Assembly (NCBI GenBank): GCA_025350815.1
Contig: JANXXE010000063.1
Coordinates: forward strand, 1 to 63,798
Source of the DNA: Myxococcales bacterium
Lineage (GTDB): Bacteria > Myxococcota_A > Polyangia > Fen-1088
Length of the DNA: 63,798 bases
Direction: 5' to 3'
Part shown: positions 8,561 through 17,875 of the stretch, piece by piece
Numbering within the stretch: the stretch's first letter is position 1
How the letters are laid out: each line of letters begins with the position of its first letter
Made by a program: the position numbers and the translations under genes
The notes under the pieces: model-generated
What the model was told of the DNA's origin: nothing
Databases searched by the model: none
Seen by the model: only the letters and a program-made list of their open reading frames with translations

Positions 8561-9610
8561 TTACCCCGGCAGTGCGGCCAGCAGCGCGTCGTTTTCGGCG
8601 CGGGTGCCGATGGTGATGCGCAGCTTGTCGTCAAGGCCGGGCTTGTCGAAGAAGCGAACCAGGATGCCCCGCTGTTTGAGCGCGCGGTAAAGATCGCCGG
8701 CCTTGCCGCCGGGGCAGGCCGCCAGCAGAAAATTCGTGTGGCTGGGGATGACCGTCCAGCCCCGCTGCGACAGCTCGTGCGCCAGGCGCTGCCGTTCGGC
8801 GCGCACGTGGTCCCAGGTCATGCGCGCATACGTTTGATCGTCCAGCGCGGCCGTCGCGGCGATGATCGAAACTGCGTCGCAGTTGTAACTGTCCTTGACC
8901 TTCATCATCTCGGCCACCAGCGCGGGGGCCGCCACCGCATAACCGAAACGCATTCCGGCCAGCGAGTACGCCTTGCTCAGCGTTCGGCTAATGATGACGT
9001 TCGGACAGGTGCGCAGCAGGCCCAGGCAGTTGGTGTCCGCGAAATCCGCGTACGCCTCGTCCACCAGCACCACGCCGGCAAAGCCCTCGGCCAGCGCCCG
9101 CACGTCGGCGGGGGCGACCAGCGTGCCCGACGGGGCGTTGGGGTTGGCGAAGAAAACCGCGCGCGCGCCGGTGCCAATCAGGCCGGCGGTGGGCAACGTC
9201 CAGTCGGCGTCCCAGGGGACGGTGTTGACCGTGATATCGGCAATCTCGGCCAGCACCGGGTACAGCGAATAGGTCGGATCGGGAAAGGCCAGCGTGTCGC
9301 CCGCTGCAAGGAACGTTCGCAGCGCAATCGCCAGAATGTCGTCGCTGCCATTGCCGGCCAAAATCATCTCGGGCGTGACGCCCAGCAAGCGGGCCGCGCG
9401 TTCGCGAAACTCGTCGGCGGTGGGATTCGGATAGCGCCGCAGGCGATTGGGGTCGAGGCTGCGAATCGCCTCGATGACCCGGGGGCTGGGCGGGAAGGGA
9501 TTTTCGTTCGTGTTGAGCTTGATGACCGTCTGGCCGGGCAGGGGCTGCTCGCCAGGGGTGTAGCCTGACATCTTTTCGACGGCAGGACGGGCGCGGGGCG
9601 TGCTGTTCAT
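8561..9610 (-). CDS. hisC: Histidinol-phosphate aminotransferase
   Basis: A 349-residue fold-type I PLP enzyme that converts imidazole acetol phosphate and glutamate to histidinol phosphate. Visible are the N-terminal KLNTNENPFPPSP motif, the substrate/PLP segment FANPNAPSGT, the aspartate-tyrosine pair in VLVDEAYADF, and the PLP-lysine segment SRTLSKAYSLAGMRFGY. Length is normal. The first ATG (9610) is only about 7 bases after a terminator-like hairpin that follows ahpC, leaving no room for a ribosome binding site. The internal ATG at 9571 (MSGYTPGEQP) may therefore be the true start. The gene is not beside other his genes except hisD, which is 24 kb away on the other strand. Confidence 0.93.
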   Translation of the reverse strand: MNSTPRARPAVEKMSGYTPGEQPLPGQTVIKLNTNENPFPPSPRVIEAIRSLDPNRLRRYPNPTADEFRERAARLLGVTPEMILAGNGSDDILAIALRTFLAAGDTLAFPDPTYSLYPVLAEIADITVNTVPWDADWTLPTAGLIGTGARAVFFANPNAPSGTLVAPADVRALAEGFAGVVLVDEAYADFADTNCLGLLRTCPNVIISRTLSKAYSLAGMRFGYAVAAPALVAEMMKVKDSYNCDAVSIIAATAALDDQTYARMTWDHVRAERQRLAHELSQRGWTVIPSHTNFLLAACPGGKAGDLYRALKQRGILVRFFDKPGLDDKLRITIGTRAENDALLAALPG

Positions 9611-9617
9611 GACAAAA

Positions 9618-9659
9618 CCTCGACGACGCGGGACCCGAAAGCCCGCGTCGTCGTCGAGG
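9618..9659 (-). terminator. Rho-independent terminator-like hairpin after ahpC
   Basis: On the minus strand, CCTCGACGAC and neighbouring bases pair with GTCGTCGAGG in a GC-rich stem of about 15 bp with a three-base bulge and a short loop. TTTT follows directly. The hairpin starts 12 bases after the ahpC stop and ends just before the annotated hisC start, so it should stop ahpC transcription and separate the two genes. Confidence 0.75.
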
Positions 9660-9670
9660 GAATATCCGCG

Positions 9671-10198
9671 CTAGGTGCCGGGCTTGCCCAGGGTCTTGGC
9701 CCCGGGCTTCCAGTCGACGGGGCAGCGCTCGCCGGTCTGCGCGGCCTGCAGCAGGCGCAGGGTTTCGCCGACCGACCGTCCCAGAAGGTCCGAGTTGTAC
9801 GACGCCTGCACGATGGTGCCTTTGTCGTCGATGATGAAGGTCGCGCGCTGGGCCACGCCGTCCGGCTCAAGGCAGTCGTAGTCACGAGCGATGGTCTTGT
9901 TGAAGTCGGCAAGCAGCGCGTGATTGAGGCGCCCGAGGCCACCCTTGATCCACGCCTTGTGCGAATGTTTTGAATCGGTCGAGCAGCCCAACACAACCGC
10001 GTTCAGTTCCTTGAACTCGGCGTCGCGCTTCGAGAACTCGGTGATCTCGGTGGGGCAGATGAACGTGAAGTCGGCCGGGTAGAAAAATAGGACAACCCAT
10101 TTCCCCTTGTAGTCGCCCAGGGAGATCTCCTTGACCTCGCCGTCGCCGACCACGGCCTGCGTCTTGAAATCCGGTGCTTTTTTGCCAACGATGCTCAT
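9671..10198 (-). CDS. ahpC: Peroxiredoxin, AhpC/2-Cys Prx type
   Basis: A 175-residue thiol peroxidase that reduces hydrogen peroxide and organic peroxides. The peroxidatic cysteine is C48 in FTFICPTEITEFS, and the resolving cysteine is in ERCPVDW near residue 159. The characteristic WVVLFFYPADF strand precedes the active site. No ahpF partner is adjacent, so reduction probably relies on thioredoxin. An AGGATT-like ribosome site (minus strand) precedes the ATG at 10198. Function is firm; the exact subfamily name is less so. Confidence 0.95.
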   Translation of the reverse strand: MSIVGKKAPDFKTQAVVGDGEVKEISLGDYKGKWVVLFFYPADFTFICPTEITEFSKRDAEFKELNAVVLGCSTDSKHSHKAWIKGGLGRLNHALLADFNKTIARDYDCLEPDGVAQRATFIIDDKGTIVQASYNSDLLGRSVGETLRLLQAAQTGERCPVDWKPGAKTLGKPGT

Positions 10199-10286
10199 GA
10201 ATCCTCCGTACGAAGAAAATGGAATGCGATCCGCTTGCGAGGCGGAAAGACTAGCACGACTTGGCCGGGGCGCTGCCCGGTGACGG

Positions 10287-11519
10287 CTACTTCTGCGCCG
10301 GCCGAACGACCAGGATGTTGGGCGATGACGCCTTGCCGGTGGTCGCCGCCACCGACTGATGCGCGTCGCGCGCCTCGGTGTAGTACTGCAACGTTTTGCC
10401 GCTGATCTTGCGGCCGGGGATCACGGCGGTGGACCAGCCCTTCTTCGACGGGTCCATCACGATCGCGCTGAACACCGAGACGCCGCTTGGCCGGTAGTAA
10501 AAGGCGATTTCCTTGGCCTTGATGCCCGGCTGGGTCACGCAGTGCACGTACAGATCTGTGCCGGCCTGGGCCTCGTCAGGCAGGGCGCAAAACAGCGGCT
10601 CGGGTATCCGGGCGGGGACGTCGGGACCGGCCGCCAGCTTCTCGCGGTCCACCTTCTCTTTGTCCAGGGTGGCCTTGCGCTCTTTGTCGCGCGCTTGCAG
10701 ATCCGTCATGTTGCGCTCGAACTTCTCCCTGGCCTCGCGTTCGGTCTTCTCGCGGGCCAGGGCGTCGGCCACCTGCCGGTCCTTCGCCGACCGTTCCCTG
10801 TCGATCTGTTGCAGGCGATCTTTTGCGTCCGCCACAAATCGCTGCATCTCTTGCGCCTGCGTTTCCAGTCTCTCCCTGGTTTCACTCTGCCGGGTCAGAC
10901 GCCGGTTCGCGTCGGCCAGCAGGCGTTGATTCTCGGTGTTCTCTTGTTGCGTCTGCCGCAGTTGCTGCTTGATCTGGTTTAGTTCCGCCTGCAGGTTGCC
11001 GATTTCCACCCGCGCCTGGTCGGCCTGCTTCCTGGCCGCCGCGCTCACCTTCGTGACGGGCTTCTCGGATTCCTGTGGCTCGGGCGCTGCCGACGGCGCT
11101 TGTGCTTCTTGCGGCGCCGTCTCGGCGGCCGGGGCGCGCGCCGCCTCGAATGCGGCGGTGACATTGGGGCTGACCATCGGCCCGGTGACCGCGATGTCGG
11201 GGTTGATCTTCAAGGCCCTGGCAAAAAAACCGACCGCCTTGCCGCGGTTGTTGTAGCCGGCGGCCCACAGCACGCCCAGGTTCAGGTAGGTCCGCGCCAT
11301 CATCTTGTGCGTGCCGAGAACGTCCTTGCCCGCCTGTGCTGCCTGTTCGAGGTCTTTTCTCATTTTGGCGAAGTTCAGCTCGCCAAAGGCCGCGACGGCC
11401 GTCCTGTTCAGCGCCGTTACCTTCTGCAGGACCGCGTCCTGGTTTGCCGCCCGTGCCCCGTGCGCGGTCAGCAGGCAGAACGACAACACCCCGATTGCCC
11501 AAACAGATCGAGTGGCCAT
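10287..11519 (-). CDS. Exported coiled-coil protein of unknown function
   Basis: A 410-residue protein with an N-terminal signal peptide (MATRSVWAIGVLSFCLLTAHGAR) and predicted cleavage after ARA. Residues about 25-120 look like TPR-type helical pairs (YLNLGVLWAAGYNNRGKAV, FFARALKINPD). An Ala/Pro/Glu-rich linker follows, then a long Gln/Glu/Arg-rich coiled coil from about residue 165 to 290 (RVEIGNLQAELNQIKQQL). The last 110 residues form a globular end with IPEPLFCALPDEAQ. This layout is common in Myxococcota periplasmic proteins but I recognise no named family and cannot assign a function. Confidence 0.7.
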   Translation of the reverse strand: MATRSVWAIGVLSFCLLTAHGARAANQDAVLQKVTALNRTAVAAFGELNFAKMRKDLEQAAQAGKDVLGTHKMMARTYLNLGVLWAAGYNNRGKAVGFFARALKINPDIAVTGPMVSPNVTAAFEAARAPAAETAPQEAQAPSAAPEPQESEKPVTKVSAAARKQADQARVEIGNLQAELNQIKQQLRQTQQENTENQRLLADANRRLTRQSETRERLETQAQEMQRFVADAKDRLQQIDRERSAKDRQVADALAREKTEREAREKFERNMTDLQARDKERKATLDKEKVDREKLAAGPDVPARIPEPLFCALPDEAQAGTDLYVHCVTQPGIKAKEIAFYYRPSGVSVFSAIVMDPSKKGWSTAVIPGRKISGKTLQYYTEARDAHQSVAATTGKASSPNILVVRPAQK

Positions 11520-11661
11520 GGGTGCAACGCTAAGCCGGGGACGGTGCTGCGTGCAACTGACTGCCGCCGCCGGGGCATGAAAGGCGCTTCCGTGCTGCGA
11601 GTTCCGTCACGCCGGCTGCGTTGAGATCTGGCTGCGCGCAGCGACGATTGACGGGTTCGGC

Positions 11662-12171
11662 TCAGCGCGTGTCGGAGGGCGGCGGCGTGATTTGCAGCGT
11701 CGTCGTCGCCAGCGCGGCCAGGCGCGCTTCCAGCTCGTCGACGCGGGCCTGCAACTTGTTGTGGGCCAGACGCATGGCGCCCAGCGCGCGAATCAGCGCG
11801 TCCACGTCGGGCCCGGAAACGGTCGTCGGCGGTTCAGGACGCGGTGGCGCGGGCGGGGGCAGCGAAACGGTCACGTTTTCCGTCGACCAAATAGGCGCCC
11901 AGCTTTCGCCCACCACCTCGAAGACCGGCGCTGCGGTCTGGTTCGGCAGGCTGGTGTCGCGCATCAGTTGCGTGGCGCTGCGGCCAAGTGCAATCGATGC
12001 CGGGTTGCGCGACAGGTACTGCACGATCACGGTTTCGCCCTGAAGGCGTTCCATCTTGGGGCGCAGCACGCCCTGGCCCAGCGACACGAAACGTTCGACG
12101 TCCAGCGTCCATACGCCGTCGTGGCGGTGCAGCCGGGTGGGTTTGGCTTCGTGAAGGCGGTCGATGGCCAT
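11662..12171 (-). CDS. Hypothetical protein with C-terminal coiled coil
   Basis: A 169-residue protein starting at an ATG at 12171, preceded by AAGGG at good spacing. A longer open frame exists upstream but would run into the divergent cysH gene. The N-terminal about 110 residues are globular, and a Pro-rich spacer (SLPPPAPPRPEPP) leads to a 35-residue coiled coil (HNKLQARVDELEARLAALA). The family is not recognised. The gene is divergent from cysH, with only 63 bp between starts, so both promoters share that gap. Confidence 0.55.
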   Translation of the reverse strand: MAIDRLHEAKPTRLHRHDGVWTLDVERFVSLGQGVLRPKMERLQGETVIVQYLSRNPASIALGRSATQLMRDTSLPNQTAAPVFEVVGESWAPIWSTENVTVSLPPPAPPRPEPPTTVSGPDVDALIRALGAMRLAHNKLQARVDELEARLAALATTTLQITPPPSDTR

Positions 12172-12234
12172 GCGGTATGCCCTTGGTCTACCTTTCGGCA
12201 CGCCGTCCGGGGATCTTAAGGGGCCGCATGCCGG

Positions 12235-13005
12235 ATGATGCGGTATATACGCCCCACGTTCATGAAAGCGGACAGATCTGAAATTGATGCCGCCGTTGCG
12301 CAGCTGGCCGGCGCGGATCCCGCGGCTGTGTTGACGTGGGCGCTGCACCGATTCGGGCGGCAACTGGCTGTCGCGTCCAGCTTCTCGTTGGAGGATTGCG
12401 TGGTCATTCACATGGCGCACGCGATTGCGCCTGACATCCGGGTGTTCGCGCTCGATACCGGTCGCCTGCCGGAGGAGACGTATCAGACGGCCGATCGCGT
12501 GCGCGACAAATACGGCATCGCGATTGAATGGCAGTTCCCCGAAAGGCAGCCGGTCGAGACGTTGATCCGGACCAAGGGGCTGTTCAGCTTCATGGAGTCG
12601 CTGGAGAATCGGCACGAATGCTGCGGCCTGCGCAAGGTGGCGCCGCTTGGGCGCGTCCTCGGGGCCCTGGAAGCCTGGGTGACCGGGCTGCGGCGCGACC
12701 AGGCGGTCACGCGCACCGACACCCCTGCGGTCGAACTGGACGACGGACACGGCGGTATCGCCAAGGTGAATCCGATCATCGCGTGGTCAGAAACTGAATT
12801 GAGGGCCTACGCGGATTCGCACAAGGTTCCCGTTCACCCGCTGCACAACAGGGGCTACCCGTCGATCGGATGCAGCCCCTGCACGCGCGCCACCAAGCCC
12901 GGCGAGCATCCGCGCGCCGGGCGTTGGTGGTGGGAAAATCCCGAATCCAAGGAATGCGGGCTGCACCCGGCGGGTGCTACGGGCGGGCCTCCATCACAAG
13001 GTTGA
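12235..13005 (+). CDS. cysH: Assimilatory APS/PAPS reductase (CysH), iron-sulfur type
   Basis: A 256-residue CysH-family protein that reduces activated sulfate to sulfite. The N-terminal SSFSLEDCVVIH and VFALDTGRLPEETY segments form the nucleotide-binding domain. A CC pair at 129-130 (ECCGLRKV) plus CxxC at 213-216 (GCSPCTRA) match the [4Fe-4S] cluster of bacterial APS reductases. The catalytic Cys is C241 in ECGLH. The cluster cysteines favour APS over PAPS as substrate. I use the ATG at 12235, preceded by AAGGGG; ATG at 12262 is an alternative. The 3' end overlaps the convergent methyltransferase gene by 29 bp. No other cys genes are adjacent. Confidence 0.9.
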   Translation: MMRYIRPTFMKADRSEIDAAVAQLAGADPAAVLTWALHRFGRQLAVASSFSLEDCVVIHMAHAIAPDIRVFALDTGRLPEETYQTADRVRDKYGIAIEWQFPERQPVETLIRTKGLFSFMESLENRHECCGLRKVAPLGRVLGALEAWVTGLRRDQAVTRTDTPAVELDDGHGGIAKVNPIIAWSETELRAYADSHKVPVHPLHNRGYPSIGCSPCTRATKPGEHPRAGRWWWENPESKECGLHPAGATGGPPSQG

Positions 13006-14038
13006 AGGCCGTGGCGGTGGCGCGCCGGAAGCGCGTGAAGCCGCCTTCAAGCGCGACGCTGCGCAGGCGACCCTCGCCCGCCTGTGCGCCCAACGCGACA
13101 CCCTCGGCGGCCATCGAGTTCGGCACGCACAGCATGGTTGACGCCGCGTAGTACACGCGGCCGATCGGGTTCAGGTTGTCCTCGATCTTGTCGCCCGCGT
13201 ACGGCTCGACCATCATCCACGTCCCGTCGGCCGCCAACGTCTTGCGCACGTAGCGCGCCGCCGCGATGGGATCGCCCATGTCGTGCAGGCAATCGAAATG
13301 GGCCACAAGATCATACCCGGTCCCCGGGTAGTCCGTCGCTTTGGCCACCTCGAAAGTGATGCGATCGGCGACGCCCGCTTCGTCCGCCCGCTTACGCGCA
13401 AGTTCTATCGACGCCGGATGCACGTCGAAGCCGAAGAAACGCGACGCCGGGAAGGCCTTGGCCAGCAAGATGGTCGACGCGCCCAGGCCGCAGCCGACGT
13501 CGGCGACCTTTGCGCCGCGTTTTAGTTTCGCCTCGACACCGTCCAGCGCCGGGATCCATTGGGCGGTCAGGTTGCCGATGTAGCCCGGACGAAAGAAGCG
13601 CTCGGTGCCCTCGAACAGGCAGTGCGCGTGTTCGCCCCACGGCATGCCCTTGCCGGTGCGGAAGTTGTCCACCATGCGCTCTTCCGCGCGCGTCGCGGCC
13701 TCGACCACCTGGAAGAAGCCGGGCACAAATGCCGGACTGTCGTCGACCGCCAGCGCGAACGCCTGCTCGGCCGGCAGCGTGAAGCGTCCGGTCGCCGCGT
13801 CGTACGTGACGTAGCCGCCGGCCGCCTGGGCGCACAGCCATTCACGCACATAACGTTCGTGCGTGCCGGTCTTGCGGGCAAGCTCGGCCGGTGTCAGCGC
13901 GCCTGCGCCCGCCATGCCCTTGTACAGCCCCAGTTTGTCGCCGATGACAACGAGGACGGCGCTCATCGCCGCCCCCATGTCACCGACCACCCGTCCGAGG
14001 AACTGATTCAATTTGGTCTCGTCGATTTGCATGTTCAT
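12977..14038 (-). CDS. Class I SAM-dependent methyltransferase with N-terminal winged helix
   Basis: A 353-residue protein of the Rv2258c/O-methyltransferase-like type. Residues about 1-105 form a winged-helix dimerisation/substrate region (LTPAELARKTGTHERYVREWL). The SAM-binding motif I is KVADVGCGLGASTILLAKAF near residue 180, followed by ITFEVAKATDYPG and the acidic VAHFDCLHDMGDP segment. The substrate cannot be read from the sequence. The only minus-strand neighbour upstream is a small secreted protein, 28 bp away across the start, so the two could be cotranscribed. Convergent with cysH. Confidence 0.85.
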   Translation of the reverse strand: MNMQIDETKLNQFLGRVVGDMGAAMSAVLVVIGDKLGLYKGMAGAGALTPAELARKTGTHERYVREWLCAQAAGGYVTYDAATGRFTLPAEQAFALAVDDSPAFVPGFFQVVEAATRAEERMVDNFRTGKGMPWGEHAHCLFEGTERFFRPGYIGNLTAQWIPALDGVEAKLKRGAKVADVGCGLGASTILLAKAFPASRFFGFDVHPASIELARKRADEAGVADRITFEVAKATDYPGTGYDLVAHFDCLHDMGDPIAAARYVRKTLAADGTWMMVEPYAGDKIEDNLNPIGRVYYAASTMLCVPNSMAAEGVALGAQAGEGRLRSVALEGGFTRFRRATATAFNLVMEARP

Positions 14039-14065
14039 GGTCCTTTCCTGCGGACGGGCGATTGC

Positions 14066-14359
14066 CTACTTCTTCCCCAGGGCGGTCAGGACTTCCTCGG
14101 CCGATTTGTACGTGCCCTCGGCCAGGTGGTCGGCGAACCATTTCTTCTCGGCGTCAGAGAAGTCCATCAGGTCCTTGCACGATGCCAGCAGGGCGGCGCG
14201 CGTCGCCGGGTAGGTCTGGTGATTCTTCAGGTGATCGGTCGTCTTGGCCCAGTCGACCTTGACGGCGGCGGGCTTGGCCTGGGCGGTTCCGCCCACGAGG
14301 GCCGGGGTGGTCAGGGTCAGGGCGAGGGCGACGGTGAGGCTCTTGATGACGTTGCGCAT
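14066..14359 (-). CDS. Small exported protein of unknown function
   Basis: A 97-residue protein with a clear signal peptide (MRNVIKSLTVALALTLTTPA, likely cleaved near AQAK). The mature part of about 68 residues is Lys-rich and predicted all-helical (WAKTTDHLKNHQTYPATRAA). One Cys is present in it. An AGGAGAACACC ribosome site sits before the ATG. No family recognised. It lies just upstream of the methyltransferase gene in the same direction and divergent from the BTAD regulator. Confidence 0.75.
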   Translation of the reverse strand: MRNVIKSLTVALALTLTTPALVGGTAQAKPAAVKVDWAKTTDHLKNHQTYPATRAALLASCKDLMDFSDAEKKWFADHLAEGTYKSAEEVLTALGKK

Positions 14360-14480
14360 GGTGTTCTCCTGTTTCGCTGCGTTGCGGCCGGTTCGTCCCG
14401 GCCGTGGAATGAAGGTCGCCCCGTATCGTTGGAAGGCGCGTTGGCGTCACCGTTGTATTGTGGGAAGGTCATTCGTCGAC

Positions 14481-17400
14481 ATGAGGCGGGGGGACGCAAA
14501 GCAGCCGGGCCTGCAGATCCGCTTGCTGGGCGAGCTGGCCGTCCTGCGCGACGGTGTTCCGCAGGTTTTGCCGCCGTCGAAGAAGACGCGTGCATTGCTG
14601 GCCTATCTGGTCGCCACCGGCCGGCCGCAGCAGCGGGAACACTTGTGTGGCCTTCTGTGGGACGGCCCCGATGATCCGCGGGCCGCCCTACGCTGGGGTT
14701 TGACCAAGATGCGCCCGCTACTGGACGAAGCGCGCGTCGAACGTTTGCACGCCGATCGCGAGCATGTGTCCTTCCTTGCGCACGGCGCGGATATCGATCT
14801 GCGCGCGGTGGAAAGTCTGGCGGGCGTGCGTCTGGGCGATGCGTCCACAGACGAACTGGTCGCCGCGGCGGCGCGCTTTTCGGGGGCTGTGCTGGAGGGT
14901 CTGGATCTGCCTGGTTGCCACCGCTACCACGCCTGGTGCGTCGGCCTGCGCGAGGACATGCACGCCCTTCACGTCGCAATTCGGTCGACGCTGATTGCCC
15001 GTCTGCGTACGACGCCCGAGGACGCCTTGCGCCACGCGCGCGTGCTGCTGGGTCTGGATCCGCTGGCCGAGTCTTCGCACATCAGTGTGGTGCGTCTGCT
15101 GGGTGAGCTCGGCCGAACGCGCGAGGCGATCGAGCAGTACGATCGCTGTCGCCAGTTGCTGGAACGCGAATTGGGGGCCAAGCCGTCGCGCGATCTGGAG
15201 GACGCACGGCGCGCGCTGTCGCGTGCGGCGCCCATCGCTGCGGTGAAGCCGGTGGCCCCGCAGGCGGCACCCGAGGTCGCCGGGGTTTCGGCATTTGTCG
15301 CCCGCCGGGTAGAACGTGCGACGCTGGCGGCGACGCTGGACGACGTGGGCGCCGGTCGGGGGGCGCCGGTGGTCCTGGTCGTGGGCGAGGCCGGCGTCGG
15401 CAAGTCACGCCTGCTTGAGGAGCTGGTGTCGATGACCCGCGCGGGCGGCGGACAGGTGCTGGCGGGGCGCGCCTTCGAGGCCGAACTGGTGCGCCCTTAT
15501 GGCGCCTGGGTCGATGCCCTGCGTTCGGGCGCAGGCAGCGCGCCGGCGTCCGCCGACCTTGCGCCCTTGTTGCCGGAGCTGGGCCAGGCTGCGCCCGCGG
15601 GCGGCGGCGATCGCAATCGGTTGTTCGAGGCGGTGACAGCTTTTCTACGCCAGCGTGCCGCCAGCGCCGGTCCGTTGCTGCTGCTGCTTGACGACATCCA
15701 GTGGCTCGACGAGGCGTCCGCGGCGCTGTTGCACTTTGTCGTCCGTGCCCTGCAAGGCGAGCCGGTGCTGATCGCCTGCGCCGCGCGCGGCGGCGAGCTG
15801 GGTGACAATGTCGCCGTGCTGCGCCTGGTGCGGGCGCTGGCGCGCGATCGCCGCCTGCATCAGATCGATCTGGCGCCGCTCGATGCCGCCGCCACCGCGT
15901 TGCTGGTCCAGTCGGTCGACCGGGATCTTGATGCCGGCGCCGTCTTCGCCGAATCCGAGGGAAATCCCCTGTTCACCCTCGAGATTGCGCGTGCGCGCCT
16001 GGCGGGCGACGGCGATGTCTCGCAGACCCTGGTTGCGCTCATAGCCGACCGCCTGGAACGACTGGACGACAAGGCACGCGCCCTGGTGCCGTGGGCGGCG
16101 GCGCTGGGTCGCAGTTTCGACCCGCAGATCCTGGCCCACGTCAGTGGCACGCCGGTGTCCGAGTTGCTGGTCAGCCTCGATGAGCTGGAGCGCCGGGGCG
16201 TTGTTCGCGGAACCGGCGGGTCGACCTATGACTTTTCGCACGATCTGATCAGACGCACGGCGTACCAGCGACTGTCCCAGCCGCGGCGGCGCCTGGCGCA
16301 TTTGCAGGTGGCGCGGGCGCTTGCGACCCTGCCTGATACCGATGGGTCGTTGGCCGGCGACATCGCCCATCACGCGGGCCTCGGCGGTGACAGCGAGCTG
16401 GCCGCCCGAAGTTGCTTGCAGGCCGGGCAACGCTGCCTGCGGATGTTTGCGGCGGTCGAGGCGCGCGAGTTGGCGCAGCGGGGCCTCGAACACGCCCGGC
16501 CGCTGCCGCGCGAGGCGCGTATCAGACTGTGTCTGGGGTTCGTCGAACTGGAGCTGGATTCGCTGCCGTCGCCCCGCCGCTTTCGCGATCTGGAGCGTGA
16601 GCTGACGCGGGCAACGGTCGAGGCCGAGGAGGCCGGCATGCACGCCGAGACGGCCAAGGGTCTTTACCTGCGGTCGGTCATCCAGTATCGCGAAGGGGAC
16701 ACCGCGGGGGCCCACCAAAGCAGCACGCGGGTTCACGAGGTAGCCCAGGATGTGGACGTGGTCACGCGCGCGCGGGCTCTGGGCGAAGCGGCCCGGTGTT
16801 TGACCTTGCTCGAACGCGAGATGCCCCGGGCCAAACAGATGCTGGACGAAGCGGAGCTGTTGCTGGGCGACGGCGATGCCTTCGTCGAAATGATCTGGGC
16901 GCGGGGCCTTTTGCACCGCTTTGGCGGCGACAGGGCGAAAGGCGTGAGTGAGCTCGAGCGTTCGCGGACCATTGCGCGTCGAACCGGGGCGCACTGGCAA
17001 GAAACTGAATGCCTGCGCCATCTGGCGATGATGGATCTCGAAGGCGGCCAGTCCGAGGAGGCGATCGCGCGCTGCCGCGAACTGGCGGATGCCGCCGCCC
17101 GGACGGGCGAGGGTCCCGAAGGTGTTTACGCCGCGGCCCTGGGCGCCCTGGCCCGTCTGCGTCGTGGGGATGCGGATGCCGCGCAACAGTTGGAGGCGGC
17201 GGTGCAGGCGGTGCGCGGTGCCGACAACAAGGCCTTGCTGGCGTTCCTGCAGAACCTGGCGGCCGAGCGTTGTCTGGATGACGGCCGCACGGACGATGCC
17301 GAGCAGCGTGCCGCAGAGGCGTTGAAGGCTGCCACCGCGGTTGATCGCCGCAGCCAAATGGCGATTGCGCGCGCGCTGTTGTCCCGGGTTCACACTGCCC

Positions 17401-17594
17401 GGGGCGATCGCGAAGCCGCCCGGGCCGAACTTGCCGTCGTCGAACCTGAACTGGCGGTACCGGCGGCGCTGGCGTCCATGGCGCGACAGGCGATCGAGAC
17501 AGCGCGCGCGGCCCTGTCGGCCCTATTGTCAGCCCCCCTTGCCGTCGCGCCCGATAGCGGGCAGAAAGGCCCCCATGCCGTACCTCATCGTTGA
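14481..17594 (+). CDS. Large BTAD-domain ATPase transcriptional regulator (SARP/AfsR-like)
   Basis: A protein of 1037 residues from ATG 14481. It starts with an OmpR/BTAD-type DNA-binding domain (IRLLGELAVLRDGVPQ), then a bacterial transcriptional activator domain (residues about 90-250; GELGRTREAIEQYDRCRQLL). An AAA/STAND ATPase follows, with Walker A GEAGVGKSRLLEEL near 320 and Walker B LLLLLDDIQWLDEAS near 410. About 500 residues of TPR-like helical repeats form the rest. This is the AfsR/BTAD-STAND design in which nucleotide state and an unknown ligand control DNA binding. No LuxR HTH is seen at the C-terminus. Targets are unknown. The upstream part of the long open frame lacks coding character, so this start is used. 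Confidence 0.85.
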   Translation: MRRGDAKQPGLQIRLLGELAVLRDGVPQVLPPSKKTRALLAYLVATGRPQQREHLCGLLWDGPDDPRAALRWGLTKMRPLLDEARVERLHADREHVSFLAHGADIDLRAVESLAGVRLGDASTDELVAAAARFSGAVLEGLDLPGCHRYHAWCVGLREDMHALHVAIRSTLIARLRTTPEDALRHARVLLGLDPLAESSHISVVRLLGELGRTREAIEQYDRCRQLLERELGAKPSRDLEDARRALSRAAPIAAVKPVAPQAAPEVAGVSAFVARRVERATLAATLDDVGAGRGAPVVLVVGEAGVGKSRLLEELVSMTRAGGGQVLAGRAFEAELVRPYGAWVDALRSGAGSAPASADLAPLLPELGQAAPAGGGDRNRLFEAVTAFLRQRAASAGPLLLLLDDIQWLDEASAALLHFVVRALQGEPVLIACAARGGELGDNVAVLRLVRALARDRRLHQIDLAPLDAAATALLVQSVDRDLDAGAVFAESEGNPLFTLEIARARLAGDGDVSQTLVALIADRLERLDDKARALVPWAAALGRSFDPQILAHVSGTPVSELLVSLDELERRGVVRGTGGSTYDFSHDLIRRTAYQRLSQPRRRLAHLQVARALATLPDTDGSLAGDIAHHAGLGGDSELAARSCLQAGQRCLRMFAAVEARELAQRGLEHARPLPREARIRLCLGFVELELDSLPSPRRFRDLERELTRATVEAEEAGMHAETAKGLYLRSVIQYREGDTAGAHQSSTRVHEVAQDVDVVTRARALGEAARCLTLLEREMPRAKQMLDEAELLLGDGDAFVEMIWARGLLHRFGGDRAKGVSELERSRTIARRTGAHWQETECLRHLAMMDLEGGQSEEAIARCRELADAAARTGEGPEGVYAAALGALARLRRGDADAAQQLEAAVQAVRGADNKALLAFLQNLAAERCLDDGRTDDAEQRAAEALKAATAVDRRSQMAIARALLSRVHTARGDREAARAELAVVEPELAVPAALASMARQAIETARAALSALLSAPLAVAPDSGQKGPHAVPHR

Positions 17595-17859
17595 ATACGA
17601 TCACGATCCCCCCATCAGCGACGAGCAACTGGTCGCGCACAGTCAGTCGCTGGAACCGTGTATCACGGCCCGCAACATCAAACGCCTGCGCAGCTGGATT
17701 TCCGTCGATCGCAAGAAGGGTTGTTGCGAGTACCACGCGCCGGATGCGGAATCCCTGCGCGAGGCCTACCATTCGGCGAAGGTGAAATTCGCCCGTGTGT
17801 GGCCCGCCATGCTGTTCGAGGGCGAGGCGCCGCCCGACATCTGGCCGGGCGCGTCCTAG
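17575..17859 (+). CDS. DUF4242-family small protein
   Basis: A 94-residue protein of the DUF4242 (nickel-binding SCO4226-like) type. The fold is ferredoxin-like; visible are MPYLIVEYDHDPPIS at the N-terminus, RRSWISVDRKKGCC-like residues (LRSWISVDRKKGCCEY) in the middle and a LREAYHSAKV helix. Members often bind a metal but the role is unclear. The ATG at 17575 follows AAAGG at 6 bp and overlaps the end of the large regulator by 20 bp, so translational coupling is likely. Confidence 0.75.
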   Translation: MPYLIVEYDHDPPISDEQLVAHSQSLEPCITARNIKRLRSWISVDRKKGCCEYHAPDAESLREAYHSAKVKFARVWPAMLFEGEAPPDIWPGAS

Positions 17860-17875
17860 TAACCAGACTGCCGGG

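Noticed and set aside
15645-17393. 582-codon minus-strand open frame
   Set aside because: It is antisense to the TPR/ATPase part of the BTAD regulator, which has Walker motifs on the plus strand.
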